Assembly (NCBI GenBank): GCA_036564245.1
Contig: DATCKU010000011.1
Coordinates: 62,001 to 126,000 of the forward strand
Reading direction: 5' to 3'
From: Thermasporomyces sp036564245
GTDB taxonomy: Bacteria; Actinomycetota; Actinomycetes; Propionibacteriales; Actinopolymorphaceae
Length of the DNA: 64,000 bases
Within the stretch, counting starts at the first letter, position 1; the number at the start of each line of letters is the position of its first letter. Below, piece by piece: positions 34,196 to 42,773 of this stretch. The position numbers were made by a program, and so were the translations under genes. The notes under the pieces are model-generated. The model had not been told where the DNA came from. It saw nothing but the letters and a program-made list of their open reading frames with translations, and ran no database searches.

Positions 34196-37100
34196 TGGCG
34201 GCAGTCGCTACTTCATCCCAAGCCCGACCCTCCTCCGACCGTTGGATCCGCCGTCTCGCCGGCTACTGCCTGCGGACGAAATGGCTGGTCTTCGCAAGCT
34301 TCGGCGGGGCGGTCGTCGGCATGGTCGCGACCGCGTTCGTCCCCCTCATCCAGCGCCACATCGTCGACGACGTGATCATCGCCCGCGACGATCCGATGCT
34401 GCCGTGGGTGGGCGCGCTGCTCGGGGTCGGTCTTTTCACGTTCGGCGCAGGGTTCGTCCGGCGGTATCTCGGAGGCCGGCTCGCCCTCGACGTCCAGCAC
34501 GCCATGCGCGGCGACCTGTTCAAGGCTTTGTTGCGACTGGATGGCGCACGTCAGGACGAGCTGCACACCGGTCAGGTGGTGAGCCGCTCGATCAGCGACA
34601 TCATGCTGGTCCAAGGCCTGCTGCAGATGCTGCCGATGCTGACCGGCAACCTGCTGCTGTTCGTCACGTCGCTTGCCATCATGGCCTGGCTGTCGCCGCT
34701 GCTCACCCTGATCGCACTCGCGGTGGCTCCCGCTCTGCTGCTGGTCGGCTACCACAGCCGGAGCCGGTTGTTCCCTGCGACCTGGGAGGCACAACAACAG
34801 GCTGCTGAGGTGGCCGGCATCGTCGAGGCCGCGGTCACGGGTGTGCGCGTCGTCAAGGGTTTCGGCCAGGAACGCCGCGAGCTCGGCAAGCTCGAGGCAC
34901 AGGCACGGCAGCTCTTCGCCTCGCGGGTTCGCTCGGTCAAGCTCACCAGCCGATACAGCCCGACGCTGCAGGCGGTTCCGTTGTTGGGTCAGGTGGGCGT
35001 TCTCGCGCTCGGCGGGTGGCTCGCGATCCGCGGCGACATCACGCTCGGCACTTTCCTCGCGTTCTCGAGCTACCTCGGTCAGCTGATCGCACCGGTCCGC
35101 ATGCTGTCGAACTTCCTCGTGATGGGGCAGCAGGCTCGAGCGAGCGTCATCCGGGTGTTCGAGGTGATCGACTCACAGCCGACCATCGAGGAGAAGCCGG
35201 ATGCGGTGGAGCTTCCCGCGCGCGCGGGTGCAGTCGAGCTGCGGAACGTGACGTTCGGCTACGACGCATCGGACCCGGTGCTTCGCGACTTCTCCCTTCG
35301 TGTGAAACCTGGCGAGACGATCGCGCTCGTCGGTACCGCGGGCTCGGGGAAGTCGACCATCTCGCAGCTCCTGCCGCGCTTCTACGACGTCCAGCAGGGC
35401 GCGGTGTTGATCGACGGGTACGACGTACGAGACGTCACGCTGAGCTCGCTGCGTTCCCGGATCGGGCTGGTCTTCGAGGACAGCTTCCTCTTCTCCGACA
35501 CCGTACGCGCCAACATCTCGTACGGTCGCCCCGATGCCACCGACGAGCAGATCCGCGACGCGGCCAAGGCGGCCGAGGCGATCGAGTTCATCGAGGACCT
35601 GCCCGAGGGCCTCGACACGGTGGTGGGCGAGCGCGGGCTCACACTCTCCGGTGGCCAGCGGCAGCGGATCGCGCTTGCCCGGGCCCTGCTGAGCGATCCC
35701 CGGCTTCTCGTCCTCGACGACGCCACGTCGGCCGTCGACCCGCAGACCGAGGCGGAGATCCATGCGACGCTGCGGCGCGTCATGTCCGGCCGTACGACGA
35801 TCATCATCGCTCACCGGCAGTCCACGTTGCAGCTGGCGGACCGGATCGCGGTGCTCGAGTCGGGTCGGCTCGTCGACGTCGGGACGCACGAGGAGCTCAG
35901 CGCGCGCTGCCCGCTGTACCGGCTGCTGCTCTCCGGGCCTGGCGAGGACGCCGAGGGAATCGACGCAGGCGACCTCGACGCGTTCCTCGCCGTGACGGAA
36001 ACCGCCCGCGGAGGCTCCGACCAAGGGACACGCTCAGGTGAGCGCACCACACGTGAGACCGAAAGCTCCGACGGCTCCGGCTCGATCGACCCGTCGGCCT
36101 GGGTCCGACCCGAGGAGCCCGAGCTGCCGAGCCATCTCACGCGGGTGCGAACGCCGACCGGCATCGGTGGCGGTTTCGGCGGTGGAGGCGGCATGGGCCG
36201 CGGAGGCGGTATGGGCGGCGGTGGCTGGCTCTCCGGCATGCCGCCGACTCCCGGACTGCTCGCTCAGGTCGCGAAGCTGCCGCCCGCGCGCGACGTCCCG
36301 GACGTCGACGTCGCGCAAGCCGCCCAGCCCGACCCGGGGTTCACGCTGATGCGCACGCTGCGGCCATTCCGCGCCGCGCTGCTTCTCGCCCTGCTGCTGG
36401 TGGCGCTGGATGCCGTCGCCGCCTTGTGCTTGCCGCTCTTCATCCGGCACGGCGTCGACGCCGGGGTTCGCCGGCAGGCCTTGGACGTCGTCCTCGTCTC
36501 GGCGGCGATCGCGCTGGGTGTCGTCGCCAGTCACTGGACGATCAGCCGATGGCAGATCCGGGTGGCCGGACGCACCGGTGAGCGCGTTCTCTATTCCTTG
36601 CGGGTGAAGCTTTTCGCGCACCTGCAGCGCCTCGGGCTGGACTACTACGAGCGCGAGATGGGCGGTCGCATCATGACGCGGATGACGACCGACATCGACG
36701 CTCTCTCATCGTTCCTGCAGACGTCGCTGCTCACGGCCGTCGTGGCGATGCTGCAGTTCGTCGGCGTGCTGATCGCATTGATCTGGATCAATGCCGAGCT
36801 CGCGCTCTCGGTCCTTGCCCTGTTGCCGGTGCTGATCGTCGCCACGCTGGTCTTCCGAGCGAAGTCGTCGGTGGCCTATGCCGAGGCACGGGAGCGGATC
36901 AGTATCGTCAACGCCGACTTGCAGGAGAACGTCGCGGGCATGCGAGTCGCGCAGGCGTTCGGCCGAGAGGAGCACAACGCCAACCGGTTCACTGCCAAGA
37001 GCGAGGCCTATCGGGTGAGCCGGTTGCGGGCGCAGCGCTACATCGCGACCTACTTCCCGTTCGTCCAGTTCCTCAATCTCGCAGCCGCCGGAATCGTGCT

Positions 37101-38106
37101 CGGTGTCGGTGCTGGTCTTGTCTACGAAGGGTCGTTGACGGCGGGGGCGCTCATCGCGTACCTGCTGTACATCGACCTGTTCTTCTCACCGGTCCAGCAA
37201 CTGTCCCAGGTGTTCGACGGCTACCAGCAGGCGCGCGTCGGCCTGCGTCGGATCGGCGACCTGCTGCGAACACCCACGTCGACACCGGAGGCCGAGAACG
37301 CCCGCAGGGTCACCCGGCTCACCGGCCAGGTGGAGCTTGCGAACGTGCACTTCCAGTACGACAAGGCGAGCCAGGAAGCGCTCAAGGGTGTCGATCTCTT
37401 GGTGCGTCCCGGTGAGACCGTCGCCCTGGTTGGGGAGACCGGTGCTGGCAAGACCACGCTGGTCAAGCTGGTGGCGAGGTTCTACGACCCGACGAAGGGC
37501 GAGGTTCGTGTGGTGTGTGACGTGGCCGCAGACGACGGTGCCGGCGGTCCTCGCGAGTACGACCTGCGTGAGCTCGACCTCGAGTCGTACCGGCACCGGA
37601 TCGGCTACGTTCCCCAGGAGCCCTTCCTGTTCCCGGGAACCATCCGGGATGCGATCGCATATGGGCGTCCGGATGCGAGTGACTTCGAGATCGAACGGGC
37701 AGCGCGTGCCGTCGGCGCGCACTCGATCATCGCCCGGATGCGAAACGGCTACTACCACAAGGTCGGTGAGCGAGGGCGAAACCTCTCGGCCGGTCAGCGG
37801 CAGCTCATCGCGTTGGCTCGCGCCTATCTGGTCGACCCCGACGTCCTCCTGCTCGACGAGGCGACCGCCGCGCTGGACCCCGCGACCGAGGCATTGGTGA
37901 TCCGCGCCACCGAGACGCTGACCCGCTCACGCACCACGTTGCTCATCGCGCACCGGTTGACGACAGCGGCGCGGGCCGACCGGATCATCGTTCTGCACCG
38001 CGGTGAGATCGTCGAGGACGGCACGCACGCCGAGCTGCTCGACCGCGGTGGGCGGTACGCGATGTTGTGGGAGGCGTACGCCAGAGGGGAACGCATCGTG
38101 GCCTAA
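34195..38106 (+). CDS. Fused full-length ABC exporter (TMD-NBD-TMD-NBD), 1303 residues
   Basis: Two half-exporters in one chain. NBD1: Walker A GTAGSGKST with K386, signature LSGGQRQR, Walker B D508 followed by D509 where the catalytic Glu is expected, H-loop IIAHRQS. NBD2: GETGAGKTT with K1086, signature LSAGQRQ, D1221-E1222, H-loop LIAHRLT. The two halves are joined by a low-complexity region with a Gly-rich run at about residues 656-681. One degenerate and one intact ATP site is the pattern of heterodimeric exporters such as TM287/288, here made covalent, as in mycobacterial Rv0194. It probably exports drugs or lipids and is coupled to the upstream MarR gene. Confidence 0.93.
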   Translation: MAAVATSSQARPSSDRWIRRLAGYCLRTKWLVFASFGGAVVGMVATAFVPLIQRHIVDDVIIARDDPMLPWVGALLGVGLFTFGAGFVRRYLGGRLALDVQHAMRGDLFKALLRLDGARQDELHTGQVVSRSISDIMLVQGLLQMLPMLTGNLLLFVTSLAIMAWLSPLLTLIALAVAPALLLVGYHSRSRLFPATWEAQQQAAEVAGIVEAAVTGVRVVKGFGQERRELGKLEAQARQLFASRVRSVKLTSRYSPTLQAVPLLGQVGVLALGGWLAIRGDITLGTFLAFSSYLGQLIAPVRMLSNFLVMGQQARASVIRVFEVIDSQPTIEEKPDAVELPARAGAVELRNVTFGYDASDPVLRDFSLRVKPGETIALVGTAGSGKSTISQLLPRFYDVQQGAVLIDGYDVRDVTLSSLRSRIGLVFEDSFLFSDTVRANISYGRPDATDEQIRDAAKAAEAIEFIEDLPEGLDTVVGERGLTLSGGQRQRIALARALLSDPRLLVLDDATSAVDPQTEAEIHATLRRVMSGRTTIIIAHRQSTLQLADRIAVLESGRLVDVGTHEELSARCPLYRLLLSGPGEDAEGIDAGDLDAFLAVTETARGGSDQGTRSGERTTRETESSDGSGSIDPSAWVRPEEPELPSHLTRVRTPTGIGGGFGGGGGMGRGGGMGGGGWLSGMPPTPGLLAQVAKLPPARDVPDVDVAQAAQPDPGFTLMRTLRPFRAALLLALLLVALDAVAALCLPLFIRHGVDAGVRRQALDVVLVSAAIALGVVASHWTISRWQIRVAGRTGERVLYSLRVKLFAHLQRLGLDYYEREMGGRIMTRMTTDIDALSSFLQTSLLTAVVAMLQFVGVLIALIWINAELALSVLALLPVLIVATLVFRAKSSVAYAEARERISIVNADLQENVAGMRVAQAFGREEHNANRFTAKSEAYRVSRLRAQRYIATYFPFVQFLNLAAAGIVLGVGAGLVYEGSLTAGALIAYLLYIDLFFSPVQQLSQVFDGYQQARVGLRRIGDLLRTPTSTPEAENARRVTRLTGQVELANVHFQYDKASQEALKGVDLLVRPGETVALVGETGAGKTTLVKLVARFYDPTKGEVRVVCDVAADDGAGGPREYDLRELDLESYRHRIGYVPQEPFLFPGTIRDAIAYGRPDASDFEIERAARAVGAHSIIARMRNGYYHKVGERGRNLSAGQRQLIALARAYLVDPDVLLLDEATAALDPATEALVIRATETLTRSRTTLLIAHRLTTAARADRIIVLHRGEIVEDGTHAELLDRGGRYAMLWEAYARGERIVA

Positions 38107-38122
38107 AGCTCGCGGGATGGCG

Positions 38123-39661
38123 TCAGCGCGGGATGCCGGGCTGGTTTCGCCCGCGCGGCTTCGGGGCTGGTGCAGTCGTCGGATCGGCTGCCGGGCGTGG
38201 CGCGTCCGAGGTCGCCGGGTGGTACGCACACGCGTCGTCGAGGGAGTCGGCAGAGCTGGGTCGGGACGTGCCGGCGTCGCTCTCCGCGATGGCCTGCCTG
38301 ACCATGGCGCGGATCTTCCGGTAGTCCGGGTTCGCCGAATCGATGACCTCGTTGGTGAAGGCGACGCTCGTCACCGGAGCCTCCTTCACCTTCACGGCGA
38401 GTTGGGCGAAGCTCGGTAGCACGGACTGCGGGATGTCGGTGAAGAACATGTTCTTCGACGACTTGGCGAGCGCCTGGTAGCGGGTCAGCACGGTGAACGG
38501 ATCGGCCTGGTCGACGATCGCCTTGATGACGCATCGCCGGCGCTTCATCCGGTGGTAGTCGTCAGTTCCGTACCGCGCGCGGGCGAACCACAAGGCGTCG
38601 AATCCGTCGAGGTGCTGGTTGGGCCCCACCTCGATCCAGCCGCCGGGTTTCAGGCCTGCGCTCTCCTCACCGCCCATGGGGATCCGTTCGTTGACGTTGA
38701 CCGTGACCCCGCCAAGAGCGTCGATGAGGTCCCGGAAGCCCTGCAGGTTCACCATCGCGTAGTAGTCGACGGGAAGTCCCAAGGCGCCGCTCACCGCGAG
38801 CTTGGTGGCGTCGGCGCCGGGGTTGTCGCTTTTCAGAAGGCCGGGATTCTGGTCCGGAACGTTCTCGTAGATGGAGTTCAGCATCCACTCCAGTTCGTCG
38901 GCGTCCTCCGCATCCTCCGGGTCGGGTGCGTAGACGCCGCCCGGGTACGCATCGGCGAGCGGCGAGTTCGCAGGGAACGGGATGCGTTGCAGGTTCCGTG
39001 GGAGGCTGAACAGCACGGTCCGGCCGGTCTTGACATTGGTGCTTGCCAGGATGATGGTGTCGGGTCTGGTTCCGATCCGGTCGGGTCCGGCATCACTTCC
39101 CAACAACAGCACGTTGATCCGTGACCGCCCGGGCCAGGGGTTGGCGTCCCCTGCGATTCGCGGCGCGGTCGGACGGGTGGCGCTCTGGCTGTCGTTCCCA
39201 GCGAAGACGTGCTCGATGAGGTCCTTCTGGACAGCCGCGTAGCGCCCGCCGACTCCGAAGGGGACCACGACGCTCACGACGAGCGCGGCGACGATTGCGT
39301 AGCCTAGGATGCGTTGCCCGAACCGCAGGCCGCTCGGTTTGAGCGCGCGATAGGTCACGACGATGAGGCCGGCCCAGATCAGTCCGACGACGGGAAGGAC
39401 GACGGACAAGACGCCAAGCGTCTTCGGATCGAGAGCGGCGTTGGTCAGCACGAGCGGCCGGGTGATCGCCACGACGGCGAGAAACCCACACGAGGCAACG
39501 AATATCGCGAGCACCGCCCCACCGAGGAGCCGGTGACCCGCAGACCACAGCCCGCTGCCGGGCACAATGGCGCCGATGACCGTGCGCCTCAACACACTCG
39601 AAAACGTCGAACGATTGCTGGTGGTGTGAATTTCGTGGTCGTCTCCCGTCGCGTCACGCAT
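38123..39661 (-). CDS. LCP (LytR-CpsA-Psr) family protein, cell-wall glycopolymer ligase
   Basis: A 512-residue membrane protein. Four hydrophobic segments lie in the first ~145 residues. The extracellular LCP domain follows: INVLLLGSDAGPDRIGTRPDTIILASTNVKTGRTVLFSLPRNL (about 183-226), then LQGFRDLIDALGGVTVNVNERIP and the arginine-rich FARARYGTDDYHRMKRRR. LCP enzymes attach teichoic-acid or arabinogalactan-like polymers to peptidoglycan. The tail is rich in Pro and Ala. ATG at 39661 lacks a good ribosome site. It ends 16 bp from the convergent ABC exporter gene. Confidence 0.92.
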   Translation of the reverse strand: MRDATGDDHEIHTTSNRSTFSSVLRRTVIGAIVPGSGLWSAGHRLLGGAVLAIFVASCGFLAVVAITRPLVLTNAALDPKTLGVLSVVLPVVGLIWAGLIVVTYRALKPSGLRFGQRILGYAIVAALVVSVVVPFGVGGRYAAVQKDLIEHVFAGNDSQSATRPTAPRIAGDANPWPGRSRINVLLLGSDAGPDRIGTRPDTIILASTNVKTGRTVLFSLPRNLQRIPFPANSPLADAYPGGVYAPDPEDAEDADELEWMLNSIYENVPDQNPGLLKSDNPGADATKLAVSGALGLPVDYYAMVNLQGFRDLIDALGGVTVNVNERIPMGGEESAGLKPGGWIEVGPNQHLDGFDALWFARARYGTDDYHRMKRRRCVIKAIVDQADPFTVLTRYQALAKSSKNMFFTDIPQSVLPSFAQLAVKVKEAPVTSVAFTNEVIDSANPDYRKIRAMVRQAIAESDAGTSRPSSADSLDDACAYHPATSDAPRPAADPTTAPAPKPRGRNQPGIPR

Positions 39662-39762
39662 GCTTCATCGTGACCGCGTTACCGGGCCGGATTCAGCTAT
39701 TTCTTGTAAGTTGGGAACGCTGCGGAAAACAGAATTACCAGTGCCCAGATTTGGGGATGGCA

Positions 39763-40821
39763 TCACGGATTAAAGTACTGCAATTTCCCAGTCGCACGAA
39801 ACGCCTCGAGCGAGGCGGAGGAGGAGTCTACGCGGGTCACTCCTACGGTGCGATTGGCTGCCGAATTCCAATACACCAGAGCCTTGACCCTCGGCCACTT
39901 ACGGATCTCTTCGCCCAGTCGGCGGAAGAACTGCGCTTTCGCACCAGGACTTCCTGGCTTTTCCGCCACGCCCCATTCCGCGAGCATCAAGGGTTTGTCA
40001 GGCGCGAACTCCGTTGCCCACCGATAGAATCCCGGCCACGTGGGATGGGTGGAAAAGCGCCGGTTCACAAGTGACGTCGTATCGCCCCAGTAATGTCCGG
40101 TACCGAAGATGTACGGGTCGTACGCTATCCAGTCGACCACGTCGTCGCCCGGGTAGAGATCCTCGAACCACGGTTGTGTACCCCAATGCGGAAGACCCAT
40201 GTAGTTCATCACCCAGACGACGTTGTCGACACCGCGAGCGCGCATGTGCGCGACGACGTGCCGGAACATCGCGCGGTAGTCCTGGGCGGTGTAGCCGGAT
40301 CCGGGAGAGTTGTCGACCTCGTTCTCGGGCTCGTGGTGAATGGTGAGGAAGAACGGCTGGTAGAAGTTTGCCGTGATATGGCGGGCCAGCCGGTCGAGCT
40401 CGTCGTCGACCGCTCCTTGGGCGACGGCACGCCAGGTGTGTCCGACGGCAGGTTTGAAGTTGATGAGCAGCAAGCGTTCGTTCCCGGGCTCGTTCGCGAG
40501 CTCGATCTCGCGCCGGGTCGGAAAGAGCTGACCAAGGCGGTGGTAGAAATGCGCGATGTTGACAGTCCGGCCGATCACGTACTCGTAGTCGGCCAACGCC
40601 TGCGGCCAACTCTCGCCCTGGAGCGGATTGGCGGCGACCCCCCACCACGCCCCGCAGGTCGGCTCGAGATTCGGCTCGATCCCACACGTGCTCTTGACGG
40701 CAATTCGCTTCGGCGTCGACGCCGGCATGCGCAGCGGTGGCTCCTGACAGGCGACCAGGGCAGCCACGAGAGCGATGGTCACAGCGCAGGCGAACGCAAG
40801 CTTCGTGCGGGAGTGGGTCAT
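39763..40821 (-). CDS. GH26-like secreted lipoprotein (mannanase-like)
   Basis: A 352-residue protein with a lipoprotein signal (hydrophobic stretch ending in ALVAC). The catalytic domain shows TIHHEPENE with Glu164 after His-His and MLAEWG with Glu282. These are the acid/base and nucleophile contexts of GH26 and related clan-A enzymes, which act on mannans or beta-glucans. ATG at 40821 has GAGGAG 8 bases upstream, though the open frame extends to 40911 through a strong hairpin. The gene, especially its 3' part and the 101-bp region beyond it (39662-39762), uses visibly more A/T than its neighbours, which may indicate transfer. Confidence 0.78.
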   Translation of the reverse strand: MTHSRTKLAFACAVTIALVAALVACQEPPLRMPASTPKRIAVKSTCGIEPNLEPTCGAWWGVAANPLQGESWPQALADYEYVIGRTVNIAHFYHRLGQLFPTRREIELANEPGNERLLLINFKPAVGHTWRAVAQGAVDDELDRLARHITANFYQPFFLTIHHEPENEVDNSPGSGYTAQDYRAMFRHVVAHMRARGVDNVVWVMNYMGLPHWGTQPWFEDLYPGDDVVDWIAYDPYIFGTGHYWGDTTSLVNRRFSTHPTWPGFYRWATEFAPDKPLMLAEWGVAEKPGSPGAKAQFFRRLGEEIRKWPRVKALVYWNSAANRTVGVTRVDSSSASLEAFRATGKLQYFNP

Positions 40822-40851
40822 CTGCCGTACTCCTCGAGCGAAATCACGCGA

Positions 40852-40887
40852 CGCCCCCAGCCCGTGATCGGTTTCGGGCTGGGGGCG
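40852..40887 (-). promoter_or_regulatory. Strong hairpin in the leader of the GH26-like gene
   Basis: CGCCCCCAGCCC (40852-40863) pairs perfectly with GGGCTGGGGGCG (40876-40887) around a 12-base loop. It lies 31 bases upstream of the GH26-like start on the minus strand, within the divergent region shared with the kinase gene. No T-run follows on either strand. Confidence 0.6.
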
Positions 40888-40964
40888 CAGTGCCTGGGTG
40901 AGTTCGGCCAAGATATCGCGTCAAGCTGGTGGTGTGGAAGTCGTCGTCTGTCAGGATGGGCGAC

Positions 40965-41939
40965 ATGACGGTGCCTCCTGGACCGCCTGAGTCGCCTGCC
41001 GGGTCTGTCGGCGCGGCGTCCGGGTTGGCCGGCTGGCTCCCCGAGTCGTTCTTGAGCCACACCCGAGTGGCCTGGGAGGGAGCGGCGGGCCGGGAGTGGG
41101 CGCACGCGCTCCCAGGATTGGTCAGGCGGGCCTGCGACCGTTGGGGTTTGCGCGTCGCTGGTCAGGTGATGCACGGGGCGAACGGCGTCGCCGTGCCGGT
41201 GGTCTGCGAGGGCGTGCCCTGTGTACTCAAGGTCGCATGGCCCGACCAGGAGCTGCAAGATCAGGTACTCGGGTTGCGGTTGTGGAGTGGCCACGGCATG
41301 GTCCGGCTGCTCGAGGCGGAGCTCGACGACGGCGCGCTGCTGCTCGAGCGACTCGACATGACATGCACACTTCGGTCGCAGCCGGTGACCGAGGCGCTCA
41401 CCGTCGCCGGTGAGCTGCTCGGCAGGCTGTCCGTTCCAGCAGCCCGGGACGGTGAGGCTGCGGACGGCCTTGCGACGCTGCCGACCTGTCCCGAGGTCGC
41501 TGACGCTTTCCTGCAGTCTGCCGACGAGCGCGCTGCTGCGCTCGGCCATCCCGTACCGGCGGCAGTGCTGGCGATGGCCCAGCGCCTTGCGCGCGGCCTC
41601 ACGGACGTGGATTCCGACCGTCTGCTGAACGCCGATCTTCACGACGAGAACATCCTGGCCGCGGCTCGGGAACCGTGGTTGGCCATCGACCCACGGGTGA
41701 TGATCGGTGTCCCCGAGTACGGAATCGCCCAGCTGCTCTGGTGGCGTCTTGAGGACATCGAGAACGACCTCGGGCTGCGCCGCGCGTTCGATCTCCTGGT
41801 GTCGGTTGCCCAGCTCGACGCCGAGCTGGCTCGGGCGTGGACCATCGTGCGGTCGGTCGACTACTGGCTGTGGGGTCGTGCGAACGGGCTCACCATCGAT
41901 CCGGTCCGCTGCGCCCGGGTCGTGGACGGGCTGGCCTGA
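40965..41939 (+). CDS. Aminoglycoside/hydroxyurea antibiotic resistance kinase family protein (APH(6)/Hur-type)
   Basis: A 324-residue protein of the PF04655 type. Key segments: VPCVLKVAWPDQELQDQVLGLRLWSGHGMVRLLEAELDDGALLLERL (ATP-side lobe) and RLLNADLHDENILAA--PWLAIDPRVMIG (catalytic loop with Asp in NADLH, and the metal-binding IDP). In Streptomyces such enzymes phosphorylate streptomycin or hydroxyurea; here the substrate is unknown. ATG at 40965 is chosen because AGGA lies 8 bases upstream; ATG 40956 is an alternative. It is followed 57 bp later by the tandem-MerR regulator. Confidence 0.88.
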   Translation: MTVPPGPPESPAGSVGAASGLAGWLPESFLSHTRVAWEGAAGREWAHALPGLVRRACDRWGLRVAGQVMHGANGVAVPVVCEGVPCVLKVAWPDQELQDQVLGLRLWSGHGMVRLLEAELDDGALLLERLDMTCTLRSQPVTEALTVAGELLGRLSVPAARDGEAADGLATLPTCPEVADAFLQSADERAAALGHPVPAAVLAMAQRLARGLTDVDSDRLLNADLHDENILAAAREPWLAIDPRVMIGVPEYGIAQLLWWRLEDIENDLGLRRAFDLLVSVAQLDAELARAWTIVRSVDYWLWGRANGLTIDPVRCARVVDGLA

Positions 41940-41996
41940 TCCGGTGGCGTCGTGCTGGCGGCGCCCTCCTCCGGGCCACGTCCTAGAGTGCGAGCC

Positions 41997-42746
41997 GTGG
42001 CCAACCGCAAGCGCCTGCGCACCGTCGATCTGGCACGCAGCGTCGGGCTTTCCGTGCAGCAGGTCCGCAACTACGTCGACCAGGGCTTCCTGCCCCCGGT
42101 CGACCGGACGCCGAGTGGCTACCGGATCTTCACCGAGCGCCATGCGTACGCGATCAAAGTGGCTCGCGCCATGATCGAAGGTCACGGCTGGCAGGCGGCG
42201 CGGCAGATCATGGCGGCGGTGCACGCCGGCGACCTGGAGACCGCGCTCGCGATCCTCGACCGGGGACACGCCGAGCTCGACCAGGAGCGACGGCACATCG
42301 AGCGGGTGCTGGCCGCGTTCAAGACCCTGGCGACGTCGCCGATGCGACCCGAGTCCGGACGCTCGGCACGACGGAACGGATTGCGCATCGGCGAGGTGGC
42401 CAAACAGGTGGGCGTTCGTACCTCCGCGCTCCGGCTGTGGGAGGAGCGGGGTCTGCTGCAGCCAGCCAGGGAACGCGGCACCGGCTACCGTCTCTACGAC
42501 GAGTCCGCATTGCGCCAGGCGCACATGGTCGCGCTCCTGCGGAAGAACGGCTACGGCTTCGACATCGTGTCGGCGGTGCTGGACGAAGTGCGCTCAGAGC
42601 ACCATCGCAGACCCGAGCGGGTGCGGGCCGAGCTCGCCCGCCGTGAGCAGGACCTGCATCGCCGGAGCTGGCGACGGTTACGGGCGTCTGCGATGGTGTA
42701 CGGATACATCGCCAGCATGCCTGAGCGGTCGCAGGACGTGGACTGA
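41997..42746 (+). CDS. Regulator with two MerR-type HTH domains
   Basis: A 249-residue protein with two MerR signatures in one chain. The first is residues ~7-75 (RTVDLARSVGLSVQQVRNYVDQGFLPPVDRTPSGYRIFTERHAYAIKVARAMI). The second starts near residue 127 (LRIGEVAKQVGVRTSALRLWEERGLLQPARERGTGYRLYDESALRQAHMVALLRKNGYGFDIVSAVL). The arrangement resembles the TioE-type regulators. No Cys suitable for metal sensing is apparent. GTG at 41997 sets the N-terminus close to the first HTH. It may regulate the upstream kinase gene with which it is co-directional. Confidence 0.85.
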   Translation: MANRKRLRTVDLARSVGLSVQQVRNYVDQGFLPPVDRTPSGYRIFTERHAYAIKVARAMIEGHGWQAARQIMAAVHAGDLETALAILDRGHAELDQERRHIERVLAAFKTLATSPMRPESGRSARRNGLRIGEVAKQVGVRTSALRLWEERGLLQPARERGTGYRLYDESALRQAHMVALLRKNGYGFDIVSAVLDEVRSEHHRRPERVRAELARREQDLHRRSWRRLRASAMVYGYIASMPERSQDVD

Positions 42747-42773
42747 AAGACTGGGATTCGAGCCGTCAGGCGA

